This document shows positions 10,070 through 20,475 of a stretch of 64,000 nucleotides of DNA, piece by piece. Below the pieces are notes generated by a model that searched no databases, was not told the origin of the DNA, and saw nothing but the letters and a program-made list of their open reading frames with translations. How positions within the stretch are numbered: the stretch's first letter is position 1; each line of letters begins with the position of its first letter. The DNA is from Rhynchopus sp. YZ270_cl-10 (lineage: Eukaryota; Euglenozoa; Diplonemea; Diplonemida; Diplonemidae). Location: contig OZ037841.1 of NCBI GenBank assembly GCA_964035575.1, forward strand, positions 496,001-560,000, read 5' to 3'. Both the position numbers and the translations under genes were made by a program.

Positions 10070-10170
10070 TACCCAGGTAGGGGGCAGCCTGAGACCCGGC
10101 AGTGGTGGCTGCATACGCATTGAATACGCGTATGCAGCCACCACTGCCCTAGGGGGTAACCTCAGGGGGT
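10070..10170. repeat. Foldback palindrome with perfect 21-bp inner arms
   Basis: The arms 10,098-10,118 (GGCAGTGGTGGCTGCATACG plus C) and 10,128-10,148 are exact reverse complements with a 9-nt loop. Outside them an imperfect stem continues (CCTGAG against CTCAGG, GGGGGCAG against the G-rich right flank). It may be a miniature inverted-repeat element or a hairpin RNA. No target duplication is obvious. Confidence 0.8.
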
Positions 10171-10759
10171 ACGCGACGCTTACCCTAAAAGACTTTGTGT
10201 TGTGTCGGTCACCCAATCCCAGAGGCGGGTTCTGTACTATGTAAATGTCACCCGAAGGTTAGTTTGTATTAAATTCGTTTTCGATCTACGATTTGACGAT
10301 GTTCTCGTGAGAAAAGAAAGAAAAAGTAGTTTAAAAACATGCGAAAAACGCAGCTCGGCCGTGCTCATGCAAAGGGCGGGGAACGTGAGTGATCCGTACC
10401 GTAAGAGAACGGAGGCAGTTCACAACCGCTCAGGCCACGCAACCCTTTACGCTCCAGCAATAAACGGCCTGCTCTGATTTTTGCACGATAGTTACCGTGG
10501 GAGCAAAAAAAATGGCAAAAAAAATGTCCCTTTTTTAGGCCTACCATGGAAATGACAGCCAAAGAAAAAAAAAGAACCGTTGAAAAAAAATCAGGGCAAA
10601 AAGAAGTAGCTTAGGACACGCAAGGATGTGCTCCACAACGTTTATAAAGGGGGGAGAATGTCAGAAAGAAGTTCTTCTCCTTCTCCCCCCCTCTGTGAAG
10701 CAAAAACGAAAACCATACATAAAAGGTGTGAGAAGGCTGTGAATGGGTGTTGGGGGGGT

Positions 10760-10975
10760 ATTATGGCAACCAAGCTGAGATGCTTTGCAGAACGGCGTTA
10801 GCAAAAGCAACAAAAACCATACAAAGAAAAGTTGACAGTGCAAAACGCACCACCTTTTTCATCGACGAACGCAGACACTGATTCTCTGCGGGCTATCGAA
10901 ACCCCCAGAGACCATTTCATTGGCATACACACAGTTACCACGCGAGGGAGGTTGTAAGCAGGAACATATGCCCTA
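10760..10975 (+). repeat. Dispersed repeat R2, long copy
   Basis: Matches 1,376-1,565 closely, including ATGGCAACCAAGCTGAGATG, the CGAAACCCCCAGAGACC block and GCATACACACAGTTACCA. It also contains the 5' R2 part, GTTGACAGTGCAAAACGC, and the GACGCAGACACTG piece seen in shorter copies. Confidence 0.75.
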
Positions 10976-11217
10976 ACCTAGACAGATACTTAACAGAATC
11001 TCATAAAAACTTTTTTTTTTTCCAAAATTTACTAAAACTCGAAGCCCTTACGCCACAAAAAGGGATATCCAAGAAGACAAATCCAAGGAGCAAAAAAGAA
11101 CAGTTGGTAAAGATGAACGTAAGCCTCTCCGCTTCACCTGAGGCTTAGGGTTTAGGATTGTCGACAACTTGAAAGATGAACGTGTGCCTCTCTTGCGACT
11201 CAAAAAAAGAACGAAAA

Positions 11218-11300
11218 GAAAAGAAAAGTTTATAAGATGACCCTAAGCCTCTAGTGCTTAGTCACATTCTTGATCACATTCGTTATCGCGCAGCAAAAAA
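11218..11300 (+). repeat. Dispersed repeat R1
   Basis: AAAAGTTTATAAGATGACCC leads into CTAAGCCTCTAGTGCTTAG, a stem of CTAAGC with GCTTAG, then CACATTCTTGATCACATTCG. It is one of the best-preserved copies. Confidence 0.8.
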
Positions 11301-11925
11301 AGCAATAGCTACTCGCTTATCGTGGTCTGAGGGGGAGCAGGAGGGAAAGGCGAGGGAAAACCCCACAAAAGAGTACTGAAAAGAGTGGGTTCATTTTTAG
11401 TCTAGTTTTGTGGGGTAGGCAGTGTGGGTAAAATGAAAAAATAGGAAAATACTTAGTTTGCATATGGTTGTAGTGCGTATTGCACAAATAAACACCAAAC
11501 GAAAAAACGGCGTTAAAGAAGCACAAAAGGGAACACCGTACAGGTCTCTTATCTGGGACCAAATCACATCCCACGGTTCTGCACTCCATAACATTTTGCA
11601 ATGTGTTCGTTCTTTTTCTCATGCAAAAACGCTCCACTCCTCTTGCGGGACGGTCCTGTGTGTATGAGGAAAAATAACGGCTGACCTACGAAGCCAGCTG
11701 CGAATAAAAGCACAGACGCAACACCTCCCTTACTTATTCAAGATAGCATACCCTTCTTTGACTGCGTACAGCCCACGACCCTCTTGCATGGTGAAGTGCG
11801 CGAAAGAGGTGTTGCTAACTGCCACACCACCACTGATAAGAACGTAACCACGTTGGGCCTGTGGGGTGTGTGGGGGGGTTTTTTTACAAAATATTTGGCC
11901 CTCAATCTCTCAATCACTCTAGCTG

Positions 11926-13035
11926 TCATACCAAAAAGGGCATGGCCTCTCGTAGCCCCCACGCAACCTCTCTTACAGCTGCAGCAGACCCAAGCTTGAT
12001 GACATCGACACCACCCCTCTCTATGGTGCGCTGTGCACCGAAGAGCACTTCAGGACGTTCTGCTCTTAGGTAGTGCACATGCTGCGATGTGGGCACCTCA
12101 TGGTCCAGCGTTGTCCCTACCGCATCACCTTCACCCATCTTCAACGAGGTCCCACCACCCTGGTCTGTCCCTAACAAAGCCTTCGACACCACCTTTACTA
12201 GCGGAAACTTTTCTGCATTCATCCCCCAACTTTGTTGTAATAGAACCGACTTAGATATATTCCCTTCATACGCAAAAACACTGATATTGCCTCCTTCCGA
12301 CATACTCCAGGTGCATATCCCAAGCTGTGCATCAGAGTCAACAATATAAAGAGATGCGTTTGCTCTTTGTTTTTGTTGCATCAATTTGACGATTTTTGCG
12401 GATTTTTTGCATTCTTTATAGTCTTCAAACACAGTCGTTTCTGCCTTCCCTCCAGTACATAAATGAAATGGCAGCTCCTTTGCCTCTTTGCATTCCCCCA
12501 ACCGTTTCCACTCTGTTCCATTAAATATCATATGCGTTTCATTCCAAGACACCTTTTCTTCAGGAAACACAATTTTGTTGTTCTCTGCATAGCCTTCGGT
12601 AAAGGAGGCATCCTTCTTGATGACAACTCTGTTTGAGGTGGTATCAACGAAGACGGTCAAGATGGTGTTTGAGGAGTACCAGGTTCCGGAGGGGGTGGTG
12701 CGTTCCTCGCGCTTTTCGATTTTGGAGCGGAGGGCGGCGTTTTCGTGGGTGAGGGCTTCGATGCGTTCGTTTTCTTCGTCGCGGAGCACATTGTGTACCA
12801 GGTTGTGGTAGTGCGGACGGTCATCCAACTCGAAGTAATCTGTAGGGGCGGGAGCATCACGTTGTGGCGCGGTTTTTAGCAGCCACGTCCTCTGTTGGAT
12901 CGCTTTTCGTAGTGCAGAAGCCTCCAACAACCGATGGTCACGTTCCTGTGCAGAGCTGAACACCGTCATAGCAAGAGTAAACAACACCACCATCCCCAAC
13001 GTTAAAAACAATAAATGAACGGTTCTCGGTGGCAT
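11926..13035 (-). CDS. Unknown type II-like single-pass membrane protein with coiled coil
   Basis: A 369-residue frame without introns. Residues 7-28 form a hydrophobic segment (LLFLTLGMVVLFTLAMTVF) after a short basic N-terminus, fitting a signal anchor. Residues 88-112 are a heptad-type coiled coil (IEALTHENAALRSKIEKREE). The remaining 250 residues are soluble-looking, with several N-glycosylation sequons (NET, NGT, NAS, NIS) and a few Cys, which suits a luminal or extracellular position. No family was recognised. The protein at 19,400-20,176 has a similar plan (membrane span followed by coiled coil). A pyrimidine-rich stretch ending CTCTTCAG lies about 45 bp before the start. Confidence 0.7.
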   Translation of the reverse strand: MPPRTVHLLFLTLGMVVLFTLAMTVFSSAQERDHRLLEASALRKAIQQRTWLLKTAPQRDAPAPTDYFELDDRPHYHNLVHNVLRDEENERIEALTHENAALRSKIEKREERTTPSGTWYSSNTILTVFVDTTSNRVVIKKDASFTEGYAENNKIVFPEEKVSWNETHMIFNGTEWKRLGECKEAKELPFHLCTGGKAETTVFEDYKECKKSAKIVKLMQQKQRANASLYIVDSDAQLGICTWSMSEGGNISVFAYEGNISKSVLLQQSWGMNAEKFPLVKVVSKALLGTDQGGGTSLKMGEGDAVGTTLDHEVPTSQHVHYLRAERPEVLFGAQRTIERGGVDVIKLGSAAAVREVAWGLREAMPFLV

Positions 13036-15297
13036 TGTGAAGAGAAAAAAGAAAAAGAAAAAAAAACAAAATGTGCTGAAGAGATTGTCGGAGTGGGGAT
13101 GCGGAGGTGGGTGGGAGGGTGGAAAGTATCAATGTTCTTTTTATTTCTATGCAAAGGAATGGAACCGCAACTTATTTTGTCACGATATGTGGAGGGGAAA
13201 GAGGTAAAAGAAGGGGAACTGTTGTATCAAACAAATCGAAAGAAGAAAAAAAATTGGGTTAGCCCAAACAGACCAAAAATGAGCCAAATTGGGACTTGAT
13301 GGGGTTGCTTTTTTGGTATAAACTTATGTGGCTCATATTCGGTTTCTGTAGTGCCGTAATAGTGTGGTTTTGACCGATTTTTGTGCAGGACGCCATCTAT
13401 CTACAGTCTTACAGAAAACGTTGGTGAATTTGAGGGCTCGAAAAAAATTAGCGGGGTTTTTTTTTACCCCACCAACGTTTCTTGCATGACTGTAAAGCAG
13501 AATCTCAATTATTTGCAGTCACTTAGTAGTTAATCCGTTGGTTATTTGCGATATCAAAAGCAAATAATAACTGAATCATCTTTACTTAAAATATGCAACG
13601 GTGCGGTGCACTTATCTCTCGGCCAAGGGGATAAAACCTTAGGTGGATTTTTGGGGGTTTCCAACCGGAGAGTTTTTTTACCCCCCCTCCTCCTCTGATG
13701 TTTCTTGGATCATGGTAGAGGTTAGACGAGAAAATGAGGTATCTGAATTGAAAAAGATTACTAATATTTGCACACCATGTCAAATGACATATTCCAAAAG
13801 AGTGTGTTTAAGTAAGAAGCCAGGCTTACGTCTTAGCACAAAAAAGTTGGTCGCGTTTGTCGACAAACTTTGAAAGAGTAGTTGAAAATGTGCTAAAAAA
13901 AACGCAGCTCGGTCGTGCTCATGCAAAAGGGTGGGGTGTGAGTGATTTAAAAAAAAAAAAAGGCATTTGTTGCTAGGGAACTGCTCCACAAACACACACG
14001 ACACTGTTCCATTCAAGCAACAGTAGGGTTTAGAAGAGAAAAAGAAAAAAGCTTGGTAAGATGACCTAAGCCGCACAGAGTTTATTCGGCTTCATCTTGG
14101 AGGAAAAAAAATTGACTTGAAATACAAAGCCCTCTCATGACAGTGTACCTTTGATACGTGGGGTGGACCCCCCAAGTCCTACCACCATTTCGAGGTGCAC
14201 ATCTGATATGCCCGACGTTGGCATCCAAAAGAAGCAACACTTAAGATGAATTTTGCCTCTCGTGCACACATCGATTGACACGTCGGAGGGGGAAAAAAGA
14301 GGGAGGAGTGATGGTTTTTCGAGAAGAGAAAAAGAGAAAGATGGTTAACTAATTGCTACGTGGTTTTTGATTGGAGGGTTGAAAAAAAAATTATTTTTGT
14401 TTGTTTTGAAAGTGTTTTGTGCTGTTTGTTTTTGATTAGTGTTGTTGTAGACGTGAAGTCAGAGAGGAACGGTGCGCTACTTTATATGATATTACGACGT
14501 ATCCTCTCAGCCACGGTAAGCTGTCCTTTGCTATTTGTTTGTTTATGTTGAAAGGAATAAATAAAAAGATTTGATTTGAGGGGGTAGTGAACAAAAGAGA
14601 ACAGGAGAAACAAAAAGGGAAGCCTATAGACTGAAGGCCTTTTTTTTTCGCAATGAAGACACCCAACAGAGAGACACACGTGCCCGTCCAGCCGACACCA
14701 AAAGATGCTGAATCAACAGATACGTACCCGTACTCTGGACTGATGAAAGCGATGTGAGCTTACAGGTGCCCACACCTCCACTAAATGTGTGACGCATCAT
14801 GACCAAGAGGAGGGAGGGAAAACTACGTTTCTGGGTTGTCACCAAATGCGGTCGGTTTCTGAACGGGCTCTGTTCACACTGCAAGAAAGAAACACATAGT
14901 TTAACGACATTTTTTGAACGGTGTTATCATCAATACTCCGCACATAAAGGAGTTCGAATAGCTACCTAAAATTCAATTGGATCAAAGCACAATAAAAAAA
15001 ACGCATATTTCAGCTCGCATGGGAGCTGGTAAATCATCCTAACATAGAAAATACAAAATAGTGGGATCATCAGTAAGGGCAGAGCGACGACGGAACCACT
15101 TGACAAAAAAAAAAAACCAACGCTCCCTTGGATAACTGAGGGAATGTACAGAAAGTACCCAATCCCCAGCTAGTTCGCGTTGGCGGTCTGCCTTCCAGGT
15201 TTAGCTCACCGGTGCTCCCCACAAGATTCACCCTCCTCCGCACTTAGGATCACAGAGCATCAAAGTCTGCGAAGTAAGGTTGTTTGTTGGTCATCAT
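13036..15297. other. Intergenic region, repeats only
   Basis: No supported gene. It contains R1-like DNA near 14,045-14,095, an R3 copy (14,112-14,205), an R6-like copy near 14,243-14,280 and a block near 14,399-14,470 that recurs near 21,811-21,875 (GTAGACGTGAAGTCAGAGAG). A plus-strand open stretch at 14,653-14,757 encodes about 34 residues with a coding-like composition, and a possible GTAAGC donor lies at 14,516, but they could not be joined into a convincing gene. Confidence 0.4.
14112..14205 (+). repeat. Dispersed repeat R3
   Basis: Begins GACTTGAAATACAAAGCCCT and includes CATGACAGTGTACCTTTG, GGGGTGGACCCCCC and a final ATTTCGAGGTGCACATCTG. Relatives lie at 32,428-32,545, 41,250-41,350, 45,186-45,292 and 47,457-47,577. 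Confidence 0.75.
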
Positions 15298-15425
15298 TTA
15301 CTGCCACCCTCTCAAGGATCTTATAAACCCAGTCCCCCAGGTGTCCAAGAGGGTAGCCACCTTTAAAGTCTTGCGCACGGACGGGATGCAATCAAACATC
15401 AAGTCCAGGAGGTTTTTGGTGTATC
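15298..15425 (-). other. Candidate orphan exon next to the piggyBac-like element
   Basis: On the minus strand, an AG acceptor (AAAAAAATAG) is followed by about 42 open codons including VRKTLKVATLLDTWGTGFI, then a GTAAAT donor-like site. The LLDTW segment loosely recalls CTD-interacting (CID) domains, but that match is weak. The upstream side is occupied at once by the 1.36 kb TTAA-flanked element, so this could be an exon next to a transposon-bearing intron or the remains of a gene. No neighbouring exons were found. Confidence 0.25.
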
Positions 15426-15444
15426 TATTTTTTTCTACTTTTAA

Positions 15445-16805
15445 CCCTTTAAGGACCAGAGGGGACATATATGTCCACGCAACCACCTAAATTGGCTTCC
15501 ACTAGGACTTTTTGAAGATTTTTTTTTTTAATGAGAAGATTTTGTGCGAAATCTTTCAAAAGACGCAAGATTCGATTTTTTTTGACGCTCTCATCCCCTC
15601 TCATCCACACCCGGCATTATCACATAATAGGGTATTTTGGGTCATTTTTGGGGAATAATGTACCATTCTGACGCGCTTGAGTCATCAGAGGATTCAAACT
15701 TTGGTGTGCAGGGAACCATTTTGTACGGTCTTCAGAACGAAACTAAAATAATGGAAAATACCCGCGACTGGGCAAAGTAACACGCGTAGTTGCAGTTCCT
15801 GACCCTGAACTGGATGTGCCTCTTCTCCGTGTATTTATTGCATTTTGTCTTTTGAGGAACATTGTACAGAATGGTTATTTCCCTCCCTCCCGCCAAAGCC
15901 CGAGGGAAGCCCTGACCTCCCGAAAGGAGTCCCGAGGGCCAAGGGAGGGTGGGATGTAACTTTGTGCCCCGATCCGTGGCTTTTTGTGCCCGACTGTCGT
16001 TTTTCATTTTTTGCCTGTAAAAACCCTGTATAAGGGGTGCAGCATGGGGGCGCATGGTGCCCCACACATGGCTCTTGCACGCCAAATTGCCCTCAAATTG
16101 CCCGGAATGCCACGCATGGGGCAATCTAGACCGTTTTTGGACCGATTTTCGCGACCAAAAAAATTTTTTTCGGAGGGTCCCTTCGAAATTTCGGCGGGAG
16201 GGTACGGAAAGCCACAGGGAGGGGTACAAAATCTATATCAACACGGTCAAGGTACAGAGACACTGGCAGGAGGGTGTTGGTCGACAACTTCTTCTTGCTT
16301 GGGAAACAGGCGTCTGAAAACAGATTACATGTGCGTGGGATGCGGCGTTCACCTTTGTTCAGCACCATGCCAAGTTGGCCAAAAGTCCCAAAAGCCCCAA
16401 CTTTTGTACTGTCCAACCTCTGTACAATTACGGTATATGTAGTTGGTTGGTACCTTCTCTCCATGCAGTGAGACATTATCTACTAGGACTTTTTGTTCGA
16501 TTTTTTTTTCTTTTGAAAGATTTTGAACCGATCTTTCAAATAAAGCCATTTTCGAAAACCGAAAAAACAGGTGCGCAGCCGGAATAATTTTTTTCTTCAA
16601 AATTTTCAGAAAAAAATATCAGCTCTCCTCAATTTTCCATTTTCCATTTTTCTCATTTTATTTCGATTTCTGCTCCATTTGAAAGATCTGCTCAAAATCT
16701 TTCAATTGCGGCCAGGTACGATCAAAAATATGCATCAGATCACATTTTACCTACGGGAGAGAAGATCCTAGCAAATCGAAAAAATCGGTCGTGGTCCGTA
16801 AAGGG
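15445..16805. mobile_element. Non-autonomous piggyBac-like element (TTAA-flanked)
   Basis: The left end reads TTAA then CCCTTTAAGGACC and the right end reads GGTCCGTAAAGGG then TTAA, so 13-bp terminal inverted repeats with one mismatch are bounded by TTAA (15,441-15,444 and 16,806-16,809). TTAA targets and CCC-starting ends are the piggyBac hallmark. The interior (1,361 bp) has repeated CTTTCAAA and GAAAGATTTT subterminal motifs and a GC-richer middle near 15,900-16,330. The longest open frames are about 150-165 codons and show no DDE transposase motif, so it appears to depend on a transposase supplied elsewhere. Confidence 0.75.
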
Positions 16806-17616
16806 TTAAAAAAGGAAGAAAAGGAGAAAATATCAGCAAATGAAACAAACAAGACATCTGAGATGCCATAGGGGCAGTCAGGGGGTGTTTTTTTTTACTA
16901 AAAAAGACGACACGACAGGTGAGTCGCGTCACCCCCGATGCCAGCTAACAGAAGTTACGGTTGAAACAAAGAAGGACAGTTGCCCCTGGAGCTCCGGAAC
17001 CCCCCGCTCCATTCATAGAGTCAGAGACGGCAACAATGCCCTACGTTTGGTCTGTGTCAGGTCAGAACCACAAAAACCAACAAAGCAACAAAAACAGCCT
17101 GGTACAGATCTCAAAATAGAAAAAGAGTAGCATTGTTCGCGGTTATGGGCGATCCAGGGAAAAAGAAACGTAAAGAAAAATCCAAGCCTCTCGGGGAAAG
17201 AAGAAAAAAATAAAAAGCGAAAACTGCTTTGCGAGATGAATGGAAAATCTTTTGGAGAAAGAAAGCCGATACTACGGGAAGAGAAAAAAAAAATCGAGAA
17301 AAATGAAGTGAAGTAAGTGCCCGCGCCTATGAACGCAGATCGCAACAACAAAAAAATTTTTTTTTTCTTTTTTGGAAATGATTTGGTTCTTCAAGCAGAG
17401 TCATCACCAAAAAAAGGGGAATTTTTTTTTTTTTTTTGAAATTAATGTGCCTCCCGTGCACATGCCGGCAATAAAAAAAGAGTGGGTGTTACGGAAAGGA
17501 GGATACCTGGTCCGTCCTACCCTAAAGGAGGTCAGTCAAGGGGGCAGAGCATGGGAGAAAAAACAACAGAAAGAGAATCTGGGAGAAGTGAACAGATTAA
17601 GTGAATCAACAAAGAG

Positions 17617-17730
17617 AAGTTGAAAGTGCAAGCGCCTCACACAGCGGCGGACGCAGACACTGGTTCTTCGGTTATCGAAACCCCCAGAGATCACTTCATT
17701 GGTATGCATGCACACAGAGGAAAGTATTAA
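17617..17730 (+). repeat. Dispersed repeat R2
   Basis: AGTTGAAAGTGCAAGCGCC, then GCGGACGCAGACACTGG and the TATCGAAACCCCCAGAGATC block. It links the short R2 form (47,590-47,650) to the long form (10,760-10,975). Confidence 0.75.
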
Positions 17731-18111
17731 GACAAACTCAAACCTCATGATTTGTCACCAAAAAGAACAAAAAAAGAGAAGTTGAAAGTGCAAACACAAA
17801 CAAAAATACATTGGTGAACGAACCTCACGAAATTGACGCGCTTTTCCCCTTTATTCCCTCAAAATCCTTGGTATCATTCAGAGTGTATGTTGTGACCAGA
17901 AGAATGAGGAGATAAAAAGGTGTAAGCATTTGCGTCAGTGGGCATTCCTCCCCCTTTTATGCCTGAAGATGACAAATCTGAAAACAAAAAAAAATAACAA
18001 CAATAACAACAACAACAACAACAACTCCAGCGGAGTGGAATCATGCGGGGATCTGTCGCTAAGGGGGTCATGGGGTGGACCCCATAAAAATTTTTTTGTA
18101 AGATAATCCTT

Positions 18112-18589
18112 CATGGATGTAGAAAGTACGTGACGAAAAAAAAGTACTTTTTTTCCAAAAATCGGGTTACGTGATACTTCACGTACGTGACGTTTTTTGA
18201 AAAAAAAATTTACGTGATTTACGTGATTTCAAAAAAAAAAACGAAAAAAAGTACTTTTTTTTTTTTGAAAAAAAAAAAGTACTTTTTTTTCCACGTGAAA
18301 ATCAACGTACGTGAAAATATTGGAGCGTTTTCGGCCATAAAAATGCCCGAAAACACCCGCATTTGCATTTCCGGAATCCGCCCATTCTGTGGTGGGGGAT
18401 ATACAGAAAAATGGACAAAATTTTAGTGACTAAAATTTTCACGAAATATGAACCCACACCCAAATGGGTAAAAAAGTACTTTTTTTTTTTCAAAAAAAAA
18501 AAAAGTACTTTTTTTTTCCATTTTTCGTCACGTACTTTTTTACTTTTTTTTAAAAAAAAAAAGTACGTGAAGTACTTTCTACATCCATG
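18112..18589. mobile_element. 478-bp inverted-repeat element with 6-bp target duplication
   Basis: The ends CATGGATGTAGAAAGTACGT and ...TACTTTCTACATCCATG are inverted repeats. The element is flanked by ATCCTT on both sides (18,106-18,111 and 18,590-18,595). Joining the flanks recreates an R1-like sequence (GTAAGATAATCCTTAGCC), so it inserted into an R1 copy. Subterminal arrays of AAAGTACTTTTT and ACGTGA surround a 130-bp core near 18,320-18,470 that resembles the cores at 46,840-46,960 and 56,040-56,290. It has no coding capacity. The transposase family is not assigned. Confidence 0.8.
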
Positions 18590-19399
18590 ATCCTTAGCCT
18601 GGCCATCTTGAAATATTTAAAAGTATCTCAACCCATGCATTCAATACATTGATAGCATAGGTTTAGGGATCAACAAAAATGTTCTCAACTTTGGTGCTCC
18701 TGACGACCCCATGTTGCGCACTTCTTGTTCACTTTGTGCAGAAAAAAAAATATACAGGAATGCCCTATATTGCGTACTTCTTGCGTACTTAGTGCGTAGT
18801 TGTTGCGCACTTAGTATTTTTTTTTATTTCTGGGGTACCAAACTTTCGTTGTTGGTGTGTTTTGCAAAACGTAAAAAAAAAAAGGCGAGCTGAAACAACA
18901 AGTATGGATGATAGAAGTTGAAAATAAAAGACAAAAACAAAGAAAGATGAATGTGTCTCTCATGCACATCCATCTAAAACGAGATTGGGAAAGGCTGAAG
19001 AGTTTGGGGAGGGGCAAGAGAAAGGTAAAAAACTCACCACAAAAATAGCGTTATTATTTCGTGGAAAATTTGGGGGTTGAATTGCACTTTATTTTGGGAT
19101 GAGCCACGCTACCTACGGTAAAAAAAATGATCAACTGTGATAAGGGGCGGGGGAAATATAGGAACTTTGATAGGTAAGTGAAAGGAAAAAGGGTTTTTTT
19201 TTCGTTGATTGTTGATTGCGCAATTACCCTGTTGGAGGGGGTGATTGGCGACCGTACCGAAAAAAAAACAAAACAAAACATAGCATCGTTGAGCAAAATA
19301 GTTCAAAACAAAAAATAAAAAATCGATTGAAAAAATCGAACAAAATGCACCAGAAATACATAGTATTTTTTTTCCATTTTCTCACTCCGTTCCCCAAAA

Positions 19400-20176
19400 T
19401 CACCACACATCCTGCACCAACTCCTCTTCAAAAACAGACATCCGGACGGGTCTTTTTGGCCCAAAGGCACCGATGAACTGCACCACCCAACGCTTTCTTT
19501 TCTCCTCCTCCTCCTCCTTCTCTCTTTGGTCTTCTCCCATCTCATGCTTTGCGGTCCCAGCCCAATCTTGCGAATATTGTCCAACCACCAATCCAGGTGC
19601 ACCTTTCCGTACTATAAGCGATTTTCCAACATGCTGAGGACTAGCCGCATGTACAACCGACCCCACCGCAATTCTGCTGTGGTTCCCAGTACCCTTCTGC
19701 TTTAGGTCAGCCAATGGGTCCAGACGCCGCAGAAAGCTTCCCTCACCTTCACCTTTACCTTCGCCACCTTCTGCCGCAACCAGCCTCGCCCGCAACTCAT
19801 GTATCAAAATCTCTAATTCCTGATTCCGCTGGGAGGTCTGTTGCTGTTCGATACGGAGTGTGTTTGCACGGACAACAAGGTTGTGGTCTGGCGGCCGCAC
19901 CGCTCCAAGAATGAAGACAATCAGAAGCATGCTTCCCAATAGACACCCAAACAACGCGGGTGGCACCCTTCGCACGTCATCTGCACGCAAAGAACACAAC
20001 TGCCGCCCCGGAACCTTCTTCACACCGGACGAAAACGCCGGCACACACACACTACCGTCGAGAGACGCAGCGCTCCGTGCCTCCTGCGGGGACGGAGCGA
20101 TAGGAGGAAACCCTGGCAGGCTCGGGCCAAATGAAGCGGTATCAATTTTTGGCGTCGTTCGGTGAAGAGAAGACAT
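19400..20176 (-). CDS. Unknown single-pass membrane protein with coiled coil and possible SH3-like barrel
   Basis: A 258-residue intronless frame. The N-terminal 70 residues are Ser/Pro-rich. Residues 74-93 are hydrophobic (ALFGCLLGSMLLIVFILGAV) and look like one membrane span. Residues 100-135 form a coiled coil (LRIEQQQTSQRNQELEILIH). The C-terminal part has GKSLIVRKGAPGLVVGQY and RWVVQFIGAFGPKRPVRM, a pattern reminiscent of small SH3/Tudor-like barrels, split by a Glu/Lys-rich insert. That resemblance is tentative. The plan parallels the protein at 11,926-13,035 on the same strand. No family was recognised. Confidence 0.65.
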   Translation of the reverse strand: MSSLHRTTPKIDTASFGPSLPGFPPIAPSPQEARSAASLDGSVCVPAFSSGVKKVPGRQLCSLRADDVRRVPPALFGCLLGSMLLIVFILGAVRPPDHNLVVRANTLRIEQQQTSQRNQELEILIHELRARLVAAEGGEGKGEGEGSFLRRLDPLADLKQKGTGNHSRIAVGSVVHAASPQHVGKSLIVRKGAPGLVVGQYSQDWAGTAKHEMGEDQREKEEEEEKRKRWVVQFIGAFGPKRPVRMSVFEEELVQDVW

Positions 20177-20303
20177 AAGAGGGGGGGGTGATTATTGTAA
20201 AAATGCAGGAAGAAAGAGGAGCAAAGAGGGGGCAGGGGGAGGGAGGGGTGGGAAGGTACTCTGTAGTGGTGTGAAAGAGGGTTGGGTGCAAGAGCGTAGT
20301 CAT

Positions 20304-20475
20304 GGTGACAAGTGAAAGTGATGACAAGTGGTCATTTGTCATCACTTTAGAGCAGGAGTGCCTGTAAGCGCATGATTTCTCCCACCTACATTCCTTAGAA
20401 TCACTTCCTACAACTAAAATGACAAGTGGCTTTGCATGACATTTTACTTGTCACATGGTGATTTCACTTGTCAGG
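20304..20475. mobile_element. Small inverted-repeat element with TGACAAGTGA motifs
   Basis: The left end GGTGACAAGTGAAA is mirrored by TTTCACTTGTCAGG at the right. TGACAAGTG and its complement occur about six times within 172 bp. A relative with the same motif lies at 62,871-63,043. It has no coding capacity. A target duplication is not evident. Confidence 0.6.

Larger units (their letters stand above)
9931..11925. other. Intergenic region with palindrome and short repeats
   Basis: No convincing gene. It contains the inverted-repeat palindrome at 10,070-10,170, a long R2 copy (10,760-10,975), an R6-like piece near 11,165-11,200 (TTGAAAGATGAACGTGTGCC) and an R1 copy (11,218-11,300). The remaining sequence is A/T-tract spacer. 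Confidence 0.5.
16810..19399. other. Intergenic region with insertions
   Basis: No supported gene. It contains an R2 copy (17,617-17,730), an (AAC)n tract near 18,000-18,024, the 478-bp element at 18,112-18,589 inserted in an R1-like sequence, and an R6 hairpin near 18,943-18,980. The rest is A/T-rich. Confidence 0.5.

Noticed and set aside
10217-10245. GTTCTGTACTATG, which resembles the end of a kinetoplastid spliced leader
   Set aside because: No upstream leader match, no GT-bearing SL RNA structure and no tandem copies, so chance similarity is more likely.
15732-16476. Open frames of 116-165 codons inside the piggyBac-like element
   Set aside because: No DDE motif or coding character, and frames overlap on both strands in GC-richer repeat DNA.
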